The notes beneath the pieces are model-generated. The model ran no database searches. It had not been told where the DNA came from and saw nothing but the letters and a program-made list of their open reading frames with translations. The translations under genes were made by a program, and so were the position numbers. Below are positions 51,498 through 60,559 of a stretch of 64,000 nt of DNA, piece by piece (the stretch's first letter is position 1; each line of letters starts with the position of its first letter). Source of the DNA: Chloroflexota bacterium (lineage in GTDB: Bacteria; Chloroflexota; Dehalococcoidia; SM23-28-2; RBG-16-64-32); NCBI GenBank assembly GCA_029262695.1, contig JAJCYV010000010.1:1-64000 (forward strand), in the 5' to 3' direction.

Positions 51498-52147
51498 CCT
51501 CCCGGTACCGTGCGGTCGTATTCGACCTGGACGGCGTTCTGTGGGACGGCGAGCCGCTGTACCACGAAGCGTTCAACATCGTGCTGCGGCCGCTGGGACA
51601 CGAGGTGGCGTCGGAGGAGTACGAGCAGATCATCGGCAGCTCCGTCGACGCCGCGTGGGACTGGGTGATCGGCCGCTTCGAGCTGACGACGCCGCCCGAT
51701 CAGCTGCAGGCCGCTTACGACGCGATCGTGCTGGACCTCCTCTCGCAGCCGGTGGAGCCGCTGCCGGGCGTGCGCGAGACGATCGCGCGGCTGAAGTCGA
51801 TCCCGGTGCCGGTGGGGTTAGCGTCGGCGTCGCTGCGGCAGTGGGTGGACGCGACGCTTACGGGTATCGGGCTCGACGGCGAGTTCGACACCACGGTCTC
51901 CGCGAGTGAGGTGGAGCGCGCCAAGCCGGCGCCGGACCTGTACCTGATGGCGGCGGAGAAGCTGGGCGTCCCGGCCGCCGAGTGTATTGCCGTCGAGGAC
52001 ACGCGCACGGGCGTGGCTTCAGCGCGCGCGGCCGGGATGTTCGTCGTGCAGGTGCGCGCGGCGTCAACCGCACTGCCACCGATCGCAGAGGCGGACGCGG
52101 TTATCGAGTCGTACGCGGAGTTCGACTTCGGGCCCCTCGGCGGGTAA
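51494..52147 (+). CDS. HAD-superfamily hydrolase, beta-phosphoglucomutase-like
   Basis: A 217-residue subfamily I HAD protein. Motif I is VVFDLDGVLWDGEPLYHEAF with both Asps of DxD. Motif II (Ser/Thr) is in VGLASASLRQWVD, motif III Lys in RAKPAPDLYLMA, and motif IV in CIAVEDTRTGVASARAAG. A helical cap occupies about 20-80. The start is GTG at 51494, overlapping the lysS stop codon. Sugar-phosphate phosphatase or mutase activity is likely; the substrate is unknown. Confidence 0.92.
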   Translation: MTSRYRAVVFDLDGVLWDGEPLYHEAFNIVLRPLGHEVASEEYEQIIGSSVDAAWDWVIGRFELTTPPDQLQAAYDAIVLDLLSQPVEPLPGVRETIARLKSIPVPVGLASASLRQWVDATLTGIGLDGEFDTTVSASEVERAKPAPDLYLMAAEKLGVPAAECIAVEDTRTGVASARAAGMFVVQVRAASTALPPIAEADAVIESYAEFDFGPLGG

Positions 52148-52169
52148 CGTTCGTCGCGAGGACGAACGC

Positions 52170-52892
52170 ATGTCGAATCTGCCGCGAACCGATGTCGCCG
52201 ATCTGCCGGACGAAGAGCGCCACGTGGCGGAGGCCTTGATCGCAGCACTCGGCGATGACCTGGCGGCGCTGGCGTGGCAGGGCTCCTGGGCGCGCGGCGA
52301 AGCGAACGAGGAGAGCGACCACGACCTCTTTGTCGTGATGCGGCGGCTGGACTCGGAGCTGCTGGGGAAGCTGGCCGCGGCGTTTTCCGGCAAGCAGGCG
52401 CAATGGTCTACGTACATCAAGACCGAGGAGGAGCTGCGCAACTATCCAGCACACGGACGGTGCCAGTTCCACTATGGCATGGTACTGGTTTACGGCGATT
52501 TCGAGCCGCCACCGCTTGAGCGAGAGAACCTTCTGGCAGACATACGATACTTCGTAACCGAAATTGCACACGACGCGCGCTACCGGGTGATTCACGAAGC
52601 CGGGCCGGAGGAAGCAAGCGATGATCCCGGAAGGCACGGCCGCGTCCTCTACTACCGGGCGAAGATGGCGTTGCTGGCCATGAAGTCGCGCGAGATCTTG
52701 CATGGTCGCGGCTACCCTGAGACGCGTGAGGCGCTGCGCGAGCGGACTACTGATGAGGTAGAGCTGGCGCTGATCGACCTGGTGGACCTGTGGCCGGAGT
52801 TCAAGCCGCTGTACGAGGCAGACTTCGTACCGATGGCGCTCCTGCTGGACCGTTTCGTGAGGAAGCTGGTCTCGGAGCTGCCGGCGGAATGA
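52170..52892 (+). CDS. Nucleotidyltransferase-fold protein
   Basis: A 240-residue protein. The polymerase-beta-type signature is visible near residues 39-55: QGSWARGEANEESDHDLFVV, with GS, ARG and the two Asps of the metal site. The C-terminal half is helical (RVLYYRAKMALLAMKSREILHGRG), as in HEPN- or aminoglycoside-type transferases. It may modify a small molecule or a tRNA; the substrate is not known. The ATG at 52170 is chosen because earlier reading runs through the HAD gene. It overlaps the Nudix gene by four bases (ATGA). Confidence 0.78.
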   Translation: MSNLPRTDVADLPDEERHVAEALIAALGDDLAALAWQGSWARGEANEESDHDLFVVMRRLDSELLGKLAAAFSGKQAQWSTYIKTEEELRNYPAHGRCQFHYGMVLVYGDFEPPPLERENLLADIRYFVTEIAHDARYRVIHEAGPEEASDDPGRHGRVLYYRAKMALLAMKSREILHGRGYPETREALRERTTDEVELALIDLVDLWPEFKPLYEADFVPMALLLDRFVRKLVSELPAE

Positions 52893-53380
52893 GGAAGCAC
52901 TTCACGGCGACGGCGTTCGTCGTGCGCGGCGACGCGACGTTGCTGCACTGGCACAAGCGGATCGGGCAGTGGATGCCGCCCGGCGGCCACATCGAGGCGG
53001 ACGAGGAGCCGGCGGAGGCGGCGCTGCGAGAGGTGCGCGAGGAGACGGGGCTGGTCTGCGAGGTGGTGGCGACGTCGCCGGAACACGCGTTCGCGCAGCC
53101 ACAGCAGCTCCCGGCGCCATACGCGATACTCCTCGAGGACATCCCCGGCCCATCCGAGCCCCACAAGCACATCGACCTGATCTACTTCGTGCGGCCCGTG
53201 GACGGCGCGGAGCACGGCCCGGTGGACGACCCGACGCTGCGCTGGGTGAGCGAGGCGGTGCTGCGAGACGATCCGCCGATGGACCCCGGCCTGCCGGACG
53301 CGCCCGCCGCCGGGGTGCCGGAGGACGTGCGCGTCCTGGCGCTGGCGGCGATCGCTGCGGTGGGTTCGCGATCGGGCTGA
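52889..53380 (+). CDS. Nudix hydrolase
   Basis: A 163-residue Nudix-fold hydrolase. The Nudix box is complete: GGHIEADEEP at its start, then REVREETGL, giving the pattern Gx5Ex7REUxEExGU at about residues 31-53. Nudix enzymes cleave nucleoside diphosphates linked to another moiety. The C-terminal extension (about 110-163) is Pro/Ala-rich. The start ATG at 52889 overlaps the stop of the nucleotidyltransferase gene, so lysS, HAD, nucleotidyltransferase and Nudix form a tight cluster. Confidence 0.92.
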   Translation: MRKHFTATAFVVRGDATLLHWHKRIGQWMPPGGHIEADEEPAEAALREVREETGLVCEVVATSPEHAFAQPQQLPAPYAILLEDIPGPSEPHKHIDLIYFVRPVDGAEHGPVDDPTLRWVSEAVLRDDPPMDPGLPDAPAAGVPEDVRVLALAAIAAVGSRSG

Positions 53381-53389
53381 GGGAGGGCG

Positions 53390-53872
53390 TCAGGGAAGCA
53401 GGACGAGAGGCACCTGGCCGACGTGGACCGGGCTTCCGTCGCGGGCGCTTGACTCGAAGACCCAGAGGCAGGCCGGCGTCGGCGCGGTGACCGCGAACGC
53501 GACGTCGTGGGTGAAGGGGCCGATGATGCCGATGTCAGGCTGCTGCGCCATCCCGAACACCTCGACCAGCGCGGTGCCGTTCTCGGCGTAGATCGCGATC
53601 TGGTACGTGGCCTCGAAGTAGTTGACCTGGCCGCTGACGGTGACCGGGCTCGTGACCTCCGACGAGGGCGCCGGCTGGTCGAGGACCTGGAAGTCGGCGG
53701 TGGCCGGATCAGGATTCGGGAGGCAGACGTTGGGGAACGGCGTCGGGGAAGGCGATCCGGTGAGCGAGGGGGCGTCTGACGGAGTCGACGTCGCTCCGTC
53801 GTCGTCATCGCCGCAGGCGGCGACACCGAGGAGGGCCACGGCGGCGAGTGTGAGGGCCAGGAAACGGGGCAT
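53390..53872 (-). CDS. Gmad2-domain lipoprotein
   Basis: A 160-residue lipoprotein. The signal peptide ends in LLGVAACG, with Cys at about 20 for lipidation, followed by an acidic and Thr/Ser/Pro linker. Residues about 58-160 match the Gmad2 Ig-like fold of spore-germination proteins (DFQVLDQPAPSSEVTSPVTV; ARDGSPVHVGQVPLVLL). The role in a non-sporulating organism is unknown; surface attachment or a binding module is likely. AAGGAG lies 6 nt before the ATG at 53872. Converges with the Nudix gene. Confidence 0.8.
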   Translation of the reverse strand: MPRFLALTLAAVALLGVAACGDDDDGATSTPSDAPSLTGSPSPTPFPNVCLPNPDPATADFQVLDQPAPSSEVTSPVTVSGQVNYFEATYQIAIYAENGTALVEVFGMAQQPDIGIIGPFTHDVAFAVTAPTPACLWVFESSARDGSPVHVGQVPLVLLP

Positions 53873-53998
53873 CGGCTGCTCCTTCCGGCTGAACGCGGTC
53901 TTGTTGTCACCTATCAGAACGCGCGCGGCGCGGTGCAGGTTGCGTCTCGCGTCAGCCAGTGCGCTCGTTGAGTGTTGTCGATGACGCTGAGCACTCGG

Positions 53999-54029
53999 AC
54001 TCTCGTTCGTCCTGAGGGAATCGAAGGAG
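53999..54029 (-). repeat. TCAGGACGAACGA element, inverted copy
   Basis: TCGTTCGTCCTGAGGGAATC followed by GAAGGA is the reverse complement of the core of the direct repeats at 54141 and 54589. The remaining space from 53873 to 54140 has no gene. Confidence 0.75.
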
Positions 54030-54140
54030 CCGTCTTCGCGATTAGCGGAGGCTGAGCGCATCGAATCCATGGCGCCATGACGGCACGACCGCCCGCTGGT
54101 GTGAAACTCTAACGCACGCCGGGATCGTCGTACCACGAAC

Positions 54141-54210
54141 GCGCTCCGTCTTCGAGCATCTCAGACTCCGCTCGCCTTGATTCGATCCTTCGATTCACTC
54201 AGGACGAACG
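54141..54210 (+). repeat. Left direct repeat flanking the GIY-YIG gene
   Basis: A 70-bp sequence beginning GCGCTCCGTC and ending AGGACGAACG. It recurs at 54589-54657 with about six differences and one deletion. Confidence 0.85.
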
Positions 54211-54218
54211 AAGGGAAC

Positions 54219-54497
54219 CTAGAAGTGTCGCGCCAGTTCACGCAGGAGCGTCCAGTTCCCCTTGATGAGTGCCTCCTTCTTCGCACGCGACCATCCCTTC
54301 AGCTGACGCTCACGGGCGAGCGCCTCTTCCCTCGTCGAAAACTCATCGGAGAAGACGAGCGTGAGTGGTCGTCGCTTACGCGTGTAGGACGACACGGCTC
54401 CGAGATTGTGCTCAGCGAAGCGCTTCTCGAGGTCTTCGGTATGGCCGATGTAGTACGAGCCGTCGACACAGCGGAGGATGTAGAGCCAGAAGGTCAT
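54219..54497 (-). CDS. GIY-YIG nuclease-superfamily protein
   Basis: A 92-residue single-domain protein of the YhbQ/UPF0213-like group. The GIY-YIG strands read WLYILRCVDGSYYIGHTED (about 4-22, WLYIL and YYIG are the motif pair), the catalytic Arg is in LEKRFAEHN (about 26), and the metal Glu in FSTREEALARERQLKGW (about 57). The domain resembles UvrC N-terminal and homing nucleases, but most such small proteins have no known target. It lies between two 70-bp direct repeats, so it may belong to a mobile cassette. Confidence 0.9.
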   Translation of the reverse strand: MTFWLYILRCVDGSYYIGHTEDLEKRFAEHNLGAVSSYTRKRRPLTLVFSDEFSTREEALARERQLKGWSRAKKEALIKGNWTLLRELARHF

Positions 54498-54588
54498 TCA
54501 GGGCCTCCCTTCTTCGCGAGATTGTGCAGTTTAGCCTTGATATCGCGAACGAATGAATGGCACTGCGCAGCGTTTTGGGCGCCCGCCC

Positions 54589-54657
54589 GCGCTCCGTCTT
54601 CGAGGGCCTCAGACTCCGCTTACCTTGATTCGATCCTTCGATCCCTCAGGACGAACG
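54589..54657 (+). repeat. Right direct repeat flanking the GIY-YIG gene
   Basis: Matches 54141-54210 over its whole length. Distance between the repeat starts is 448 bp. Confidence 0.85.
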
Positions 54658-54704
54658 GGGGCCTGCGCTTGACCCTTTGCGGTCATCCCTGACACTCTTG
54701 TCGC

Positions 54705-56012
54705 ATGCTTGACATCCGGCTGTTGCGGGAGGAGGCCGACAGCGTGCGGCGGGCGCTGGCCCTGCGGAACACGGGAGCGCCGCTGGACGAGGCGATCGCC
54801 GCCGACGCGGAGCGGCGCGAGCTGCTGATCGAAGTCGAGGGTCTGCGGGCCGAGAAGAACACGGTCTCGAAGGAGATCGGCGAGCTGTCGCGGGCGATGA
54901 AGGGCCCCGACACGAAGGAAGCGAAGCACGCCGAGCACCGCCGGTCTGACCTGATGTCGCGCTCGTCGTTCATCGGCGACAAGCTGGACTCTCTGGAGGG
55001 GCGCCTGGGCGAGCTGAACGAGAAGCTGCAGGCGGCGCTGCTGGAGATACCGAACATCCCGGACGACTCGGTGCCGGAGGGCGCGGACGAGAGCGGCAAC
55101 GTGCTCGTACGGCAGTCGGGCGAGCCGGAGCCGCTGGCGTTCGAGGCGAGGCCGCACTGGGAGCTGGGCGAGTCGCTGGACATCATCGACTTCGTGCGCG
55201 GAGTGAAGCTGGCGGGCAGCCGCTTCTACGTGCTCAAGGGTGCCGGCGCGCGCATGGAACGGGCGCTGATCGCCTGGATGCTGGACTTCCACACGGCACG
55301 CGGCTACACGGAGGTGTACCCGCCGGCGATGATCAAGGAGGAGAACCTCTGGGCGGGCGGCTGGCTGCCGAAGTTCGGCGAGAACATGTTCCGCGACGCT
55401 GAGGACGACTACTGGTGGATACCGACCGCCGAAGTGGCGCTGACGACGATGCACAAGGACGAGATCCTGGAGCCAGGCGCACTTTCGATCGACTACGTGG
55501 CGTACACACCGTGCTTCCGACGCGAGAAGTTCTCGGCGGGGCGCGACGTGCGCGGGATCAAGCGCGGGTTCCAGTTCGACAAGGTGGAGCTGTACCGCTT
55601 CGTGGAGCCCGCCGAGTCGGCGGAGGCGCTGGAGGCGATGACGGCGCAGGCGGCCGACGTGGCGAAGGAGCTTGGCCTGACGTACCGCGTGCTCGAGCTG
55701 TGCACGGGCGATCTCGGCTTCAACGCGGCGAAGACGTACGACATCGAGGTCTGGGCGCCGGGCTCGGACGAGTGGCTGGAGTGCTCCTCGGTGTCGAACT
55801 GCACGGATTTCCAGGCGCGCCGGGCGAACATCCGCTACCGCACCGAAAAGGGCGCGAAGCCGGAGCATCCGCACACGCTGAACGGCTCCGGACTGGCGAT
55901 ACCGCGGACGCTGATCGCGGTGCTGGAGAACTACCAGCAGGCGGACGGCAGCATCGTCGTGCCGGAGGTGTTGCGCCCGTATATGGGCGGCCTCGAGCGT
56001 ATCGAGGCGTAG
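54705..56012 (+). CDS. serS: Seryl-tRNA synthetase
   Basis: A 435-residue class II synthetase that charges tRNA-Ser. The N-terminal coiled-coil arm (about 30-105; [19 protein letters not shown]) binds the long variable arm of tRNA-Ser. Class II motifs are present: motif 1 around [23 protein letters not shown] (quoted in part), motif 2 [26 protein letters not shown] (in part, around RREKFSAG) and motif 3 [22 protein letters not shown] (54669-54674) and GACACT (54691-54696) are 16 bp apart and the ATG is 8 nt downstream, so the mRNA has almost no leader. Confidence 0.97.
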   Translation: MLDIRLLREEADSVRRALALRNTGAPLDEAIAADAERRELLIEVEGLRAEKNTVSKEIGELSRAMKGPDTKEAKHAEHRRSDLMSRSSFIGDKLDSLEGRLGELNEKLQAALLEIPNIPDDSVPEGADESGNVLVRQSGEPEPLAFEARPHWELGESLDIIDFVRGVKLAGSRFYVLKGAGARMERALIAWMLDFHTARGYTEVYPPAMIKEENLWAGGWLPKFGENMFRDAEDDYWWIPTAEVALTTMHKDEILEPGALSIDYVAYTPCFRREKFSAGRDVRGIKRGFQFDKVELYRFVEPAESAEALEAMTAQAADVAKELGLTYRVLELCTGDLGFNAAKTYDIEVWAPGSDEWLECSSVSNCTDFQARRANIRYRTEKGAKPEHPHTLNGSGLAIPRTLIAVLENYQQADGSIVVPEVLRPYMGGLERIEA

Positions 56013-56046
56013 CGGCGCGGCGCGGGCGTGCCCCCGCCCCGCCCCC

Positions 56047-56134
56047 GGGCGCATCGCGATGCGCCCCTACGCGGATGTTGTCGCCGTCGGACCGCCCCGC
56101 CCCCCCCCCCGAGCGTATCGCGATGCGCCCCGAC
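56047..56134 (+). repeat. Two CCCCTACG-type palindromes
   Basis: GGGCGC-ATCGCGAT-GCGCCC-CTACGCGG at 56047-56074 and a degenerate copy GAGCGTATCGCGATGCGCCC ending CGACG at 56111-56134. They lie between serS and the DUF1786 gene. Confidence 0.8.
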
Positions 56135-56161
56135 GACGGTTCCGGCTCCTATAATCGAGAC

Positions 56162-57304
56162 ATGCGGATACTTGCGGTTGACGTTGGGACGGGGACGCAG
56201 GACATTGTGCTGTTCGACTCTGAGGGGCCGATTGAGAACGCCCTGCAGCTGATCATGCCGGCGCCGACGCAGATCGCGGCGCGGCGCATCCGGCGCGCGA
56301 CTGACGCCGGGCGGGCGGTGGTTCTTACGGGCGTGATCGCCGGCGGCGGGCCCTGCCACTGGGCGCTGGAAGACCACCTGCGCGCCGGGCACGCGGCGTT
56401 AGCGACGCCGGAAGCGGCGACGACGTTCGATGACGACCTGGAGAACGTGGAGCGAATGGGCGTGACGGTGGTGTCGGAAGAAGAGGCGGTACGCGCGGAT
56501 GGCGAACAGATCCTGCTGCGCGACCTGGACCTGGGTGCGATCCGTTCGGCGCTGGCAGCGTTCGACGTGGCGGGCGACTTCGACGGCATCGCCGTCGGCT
56601 GCCTGGACCACGGGGCGGCGCCGGCGGGCTACTCCGACCGGCTCTTCCGCTTCGATCACCTGAAGCGCGTGGTCGAGGCGCGGAACGATCTGCGCGCGTT
56701 CGCCTGCCTGCCCGATGAGCTGCCGGAGTACCTGACGCGGGCGCGGGCGCTCGTATCGTGCGTCGACTCAGGGGCGCCGGTGGTGTTCCTGGACACGGGC
56801 CCCGCGGCGGCGCTCGGCGCGCTACAGGACACCAACGTTGGGGAGCATGAGCCGCAGCTGGTGCTGAACCTGGGGAACATGCACGCGCTCTGCTTCCACC
56901 TGCGCGGAACGCAGATCGTTGCGCTCTACGAGCACCACACCGGCGAAGTGACGGCGGAGCAGATCGAGACGTTTACGGAGCGGCTGGCCGTCGGGACGCT
57001 GGAGCACGAGGAGATCTTCGGGAGCAAGGGCCACGGGGCGTTCCACGCGGGTGGCGAGAAGGACCGAGAACCCAGAACCGAGAGCCCAGGACCCAGGACC
57101 GAGAACCTGACCCAGGACCTTTTGGTGGCGGTGACGGGGCCGCGGCGAGGGATGCTGCGCGGGTCACACCTGTCGCCGTACTTCGCGGCGCCGCACGGGG
57201 ACATGATGGTCTCCGGCTGCTTCGGCCTGCTCTGGGCGTTCGCGGAGAAGCACCCTGCGGCGCGGGACGAGGTGCTGACGGCGCTGGGCGTGGGAGAGAC
57301 CTAG
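56162..57304 (+). CDS. DUF1786-family protein with in-frame repeat insertion
   Basis: A 380-residue protein of the DUF1786 family, often linked to radical-SAM (pyruvate-formate-lyase activating-like) genes. It has an actin/ASKHA-like start, MRILAVDVGTGTQDIVLFD, and later LDTGPAAALGAL and LVLNLGNMHALCFH. Residues about 300-319 (REPRTESPGPRTENLTQDL) are charged and come from a repetitive DNA stretch at 57059-57119 that looks like an insertion. TATAAT at 56150-56155 ends 6 nt before the ATG, so a leaderless mRNA is likely. The function is unknown. Confidence 0.82.
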   Translation: MRILAVDVGTGTQDIVLFDSEGPIENALQLIMPAPTQIAARRIRRATDAGRAVVLTGVIAGGGPCHWALEDHLRAGHAALATPEAATTFDDDLENVERMGVTVVSEEEAVRADGEQILLRDLDLGAIRSALAAFDVAGDFDGIAVGCLDHGAAPAGYSDRLFRFDHLKRVVEARNDLRAFACLPDELPEYLTRARALVSCVDSGAPVVFLDTGPAAALGALQDTNVGEHEPQLVLNLGNMHALCFHLRGTQIVALYEHHTGEVTAEQIETFTERLAVGTLEHEEIFGSKGHGAFHAGGEKDREPRTESPGPRTENLTQDLLVAVTGPRRGMLRGSHLSPYFAAPHGDMMVSGCFGLLWAFAEKHPAARDEVLTALGVGET

Positions 57305-58344
57305 GCCTTGGCCGCAGACGGCGGGTGGATGCGGGCGAGCGCATCTTCGCTGGCGATGACGATTAGACGGTCGCCTTCGAGCAGCTGAGTGCCAACAGGT
57401 GGAGCCACGGTTAGTTCGCCGTTCTTCTTCTGGACACCAAGGACGGACACATCAGGCACGCCGCCGAGCAGGTCGCCGACGCTGCCACCGGCGCCGGTGC
57501 CCACGCTCGCTTCGATCTCCGCGAGGACTCCCTGCCCGCCTTCGGCCGCCGCCGGCGTGTCGACGAACTCCGCCAGCATCGGCTGCATGGAGGAGAGAGC
57601 CATCTGGCGGCCAACGCTGGCGTAGGGTGAGAAGACGCGCCGGGCGCCCGCGCGGGTCATTCGCGGCCGGCTCTCGGACTGGGATGCCCGCGCCACGACG
57701 TAAAGGTCGGGATTGAGTGCTTTCGTGGCGAGAATGATAAAGGTGTTGCCCTCGTCGGAGTCGGAAGCGGCGAGGAGGCAGGCTGCACGGCCGACTCCGG
57801 CCTCGGTCAGTGTCTCGTCGCTGGTAGCGTCACCGATGAGCATCAAATAGCCGGCGCGACTTCCGCGGGCGATCGCCTCCTGGTTCGACTCCACCACCAC
57901 GAAGTCAACGTGGCGGGCCTTGAATTCTCGCGCGATCTCTGCTCCGACGCGACCGAAGCCGCAGAGGATGTAGTGGTCACGCAGGTGCTCGATCTGACGT
58001 TTCATGCGCTGACTCCCCAGTATAGAGGCGAACTCGCCCTCGACCAGAAACTGGAAGACGGCGATGAGGGCGTAGAAGATGGCGCCAATGCCAGTGACGG
58101 CGAGGGCGATGGTGAAGACGCGCCCTTCATCGGACAGCTCCTTCACTTCGGCGAATCCGATCGTCGTCAGGACGATGACGGTCATGTAGAGGGCGTCGAG
58201 AAATCCCCAGTGCTCGATGATCATGTAGCCGACGGTGCCGATGGCGGCCAGCGAGGCGATGGCGACGCCGGAGCGGATGATGTTCGGCGGCAACGAGTAG
58301 AAGAAGGCCCGCAGATCGCGCATTACGTGCGAGAAGCGATGCAC
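57301..58344 (-). CDS. Potassium channel protein with TrkA (RCK) domains
   Basis: A 347-residue two-TM channel. The first TM is at about 25-45, the pore helix and selectivity filter read TVIVLTTIGFAEV (about 55-67; TIGF replaces the classic TVGY), and the second TM is at about 78-105. The RCK/TrkA-N domain starts at HYILCGFGRVGAEIA (about 123-137) with the nucleotide motif GxGxxG. A TrkA-C region follows (about 265-340). It is 8 bp downstream of the VWA gene, so both are probably one transcript. The 3' end overlaps the convergent DUF1786 gene by 4 bp. Confidence 0.92.
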   Translation of the reverse strand: MHRFSHVMRDLRAFFYSLPPNIIRSGVAIASLAAIGTVGYMIIEHWGFLDALYMTVIVLTTIGFAEVKELSDEGRVFTIALAVTGIGAIFYALIAVFQFLVEGEFASILGSQRMKRQIEHLRDHYILCGFGRVGAEIAREFKARHVDFVVVESNQEAIARGSRAGYLMLIGDATSDETLTEAGVGRAACLLAASDSDEGNTFIILATKALNPDLYVVARASQSESRPRMTRAGARRVFSPYASVGRQMALSSMQPMLAEFVDTPAAAEGGQGVLAEIEASVGTGAGGSVGDLLGGVPDVSVLGVQKKNGELTVAPPVGTQLLEGDRLIVIASEDALARIHPPSAAKA

Positions 58345-58352
58345 GTGAGGGA

Positions 58353-60446
58353 TCAGGCGGCGCGCTCGCCGAAGCGCTTGCGCTTCTGCGAGACGTAGTC
58401 GACGAGGATGTACTGGCCCAGGCTTTCGGGCGTGGTGTAGAAGACGCGGCCCTTGTTCATCTTGGCGATCTGGTTCACGAACTCCTTCAGGTAGTAGTTG
58501 CGATCCAACATGAAGGTGTTGATGACGATGTCTTTCTGCGTGCAGCGGCGCACTTCCTTGAGCGTCTCGCGGATCGTGATCGGGCTGGGCGGATAGGCGA
58601 AGTAGGAGCGGCCGTGCTCGAGGTGCGCGGTCGGCTCGCCGTCGGAGATCATGATGATCTGGCGGGTGCCGCCCTTGTGCCGGGCGAGGAAGCGCTGGGC
58701 GAGCATGAACGCGTGGTGCATGTTGGTGCCGAGGACCGATTCGTCCCAGCGCACGTACGGCAGCTCCTCAGCCTTTAGCTCGCGGGCGTAAGCGGAGAAG
58801 CCGACGATGTAGAGGCTGTCCTTCGGGAACTGGGTACGGATGAGGTTGTTCAGCGCGAGCGCCACCTTCTTCGCTGCCTGGAAGCTGCCGCGCAGGGCCA
58901 TCGACCAGGAGAGGTCGAGCATCATAACGGTCGCCGTCTGGGTCAGCGTTTCGGAGCGGTAGACGGAGAAGTCTTCCTGCTGGAGTTTGACTGGGACCTG
59001 GGGCCCCTCGCGGAAGACGCCGTTCATGATCGTCTCGCCAAGGTTGAGGTGGAACGGATCGCCGAACTCGTATGGTTTCGTGTCGTCGGCGCGTTCACCG
59101 CCGTGGCCCTTATCGCGCTGCGGGTGCTTTCCCTGGGTCGACTTTTTGAGCTGAGAGTAGACCTCGCCCAGCGCCCTTTCGCCGATCTTGCGGACGCCGC
59201 GCGGCGTTAGCTCCCAGGCGTTCCCCTTGCGACGGATGTAGCCGGCGTCTTCCAGCGCCTGGAGGAAGTCCTTGAGCTGGTCCAGCGTGTCGGCGGCCTC
59301 GTCACCGAGGATTTCGCGGAGCTTGTCTTCGTCGATGTCGTTGAGGCTGCCGCCGTACTGGGTGCGGTCGAGCTGCGTTTCCAGGTCGTCCATCTCCTGG
59401 AGGTCGCCCATCAGGCTCATCGCCTGCATGAGGTCCAGCTCCTCGTCGCCGCGGAAGGGGTAGGACTGTGCTTCACGCTCGGAGCCGAGGATATCGAGGT
59501 TGATCGCCAGCTCCTGCATCTCGCGCTGAAGTTCGGCGTCGTCGACCTTGTCCATGAGGAGGTCCTGGAGTTGACGGCGGGCCTCCGGCGGCAGGCTGTC
59601 GAGGAGGCCCCGCATGGCAGCGATGCCGGCCTGCATCTGTTCGATCAGCTCATCGATGTTCTGGGGCGGGTTGTCGCCGAAGAGGTCGCCGTACTTCTCC
59701 ATGAAGCCGTCGAAGTCGGGCTCGCCGCCGGCCATCTTCTCGGAGAGCATCTTGTTGAGGTCGTGCATCATCTGCTTCATGCGCGCCATGTCTTCGGGGC
59801 TCATGCTGGCGATCTGCTGCTGGAGGTCTTTGAAGAAGCCGTCCATCAGGGTCTGCTTCAGCATCTCCATTAGCTCCTGGTACTTGGCGGCTGCTTCCGG
59901 GTCCATGAATTCGTACTCTTGCAGGCCCTTTACCTTGCCGCCGGCGTCCTCCGGCAGGGCCTCCAGCTGTTGCTTCTTCCTGTCCACGATGTTCTTCAGC
60001 ATCCTGGCCAGGCGCTCGCCTTCTTCGGCGGTGTCCTCTTGCTGGGAGCTGTCCGCGGCTGGCACTGCGTCCTCGAACGCCCGCAGCGGGTTCTCCCCCT
60101 CACCGAGCTGGCTCTCCGCCTCGGCAAGCTTGCGGTCGAGGGTGCCGGTCTCGAGCTCCATGACTTCGTCAAGGCGCTTCTGGATGTCCTCGAAGACGGA
60201 TGCGAGGTTGTACTGATCGAGCTTCTGGCGGCGCTGCTGGCGGAGCTGCTGGAGGAGGTCTCGCAGGCCCTGCATGCGGTCGCCCATGGGGTTGCGCATG
60301 CCGCGCTGCATGAGGTTGCGCAGAGCGTGCTCCAGGTCGCCGAAGTTCATCAGGTCATCGGTGAGGCCGGCGAGGATCTCGTCGGGGTCCAGGGGGCCGA
60401 TGTCCTGGGTGCCGTCCCACTGGTAGTAGCGAAAGTACTCACTCAT
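58353..60446 (-). CDS. VWA-domain protein, probable partner of the AAA+ ATPase
   Basis: A 697-residue cytoplasmic protein. The first 320 residues are rich in Gln, Glu and Met and largely helical (LRDLLQQLRQQRRQKLD, LARMLKNIVDRKKQQLEAL). The C-terminal VWA domain (about 500-697) has the MIDAS motif DLSWSM near 511, a Thr in LGTNMHHAFMLA and Asp in MISDGEPTAH. Such proteins work with MoxR- or magnesium chelatase I-like ATPases, one of which starts at 62846. TATAAT at 60472-60467 and AAGGAG 7 nt before the ATG give a clear expression signal. Its client is unknown. Confidence 0.85.
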   Translation of the reverse strand: MSEYFRYYQWDGTQDIGPLDPDEILAGLTDDLMNFGDLEHALRNLMQRGMRNPMGDRMQGLRDLLQQLRQQRRQKLDQYNLASVFEDIQKRLDEVMELETGTLDRKLAEAESQLGEGENPLRAFEDAVPAADSSQQEDTAEEGERLARMLKNIVDRKKQQLEALPEDAGGKVKGLQEYEFMDPEAAAKYQELMEMLKQTLMDGFFKDLQQQIASMSPEDMARMKQMMHDLNKMLSEKMAGGEPDFDGFMEKYGDLFGDNPPQNIDELIEQMQAGIAAMRGLLDSLPPEARRQLQDLLMDKVDDAELQREMQELAINLDILGSEREAQSYPFRGDEELDLMQAMSLMGDLQEMDDLETQLDRTQYGGSLNDIDEDKLREILGDEAADTLDQLKDFLQALEDAGYIRRKGNAWELTPRGVRKIGERALGEVYSQLKKSTQGKHPQRDKGHGGERADDTKPYEFGDPFHLNLGETIMNGVFREGPQVPVKLQQEDFSVYRSETLTQTATVMMLDLSWSMALRGSFQAAKKVALALNNLIRTQFPKDSLYIVGFSAYARELKAEELPYVRWDESVLGTNMHHAFMLAQRFLARHKGGTRQIIMISDGEPTAHLEHGRSYFAYPPSPITIRETLKEVRRCTQKDIVINTFMLDRNYYLKEFVNQIAKMNKGRVFYTTPESLGQYILVDYVSQKRKRFGERAA

Positions 60447-60559
60447 GCAGTTGCTCCTTGCGGGACATTATACGGGATGGCCGAAGGGCCACTCCCAGAA
60501 TGAGATACGTGTCACATAAGGCACGAACGCCGGCGTGACGGGCGTGAGATAATCGGCGT

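Noticed and set aside
55415-56160. Upstream extension of the DUF1786 protein through serS
   Set aside because: It overlaps serS in another frame; the ATG at 56162 with a -10 box 6 nt upstream is the sensible start.
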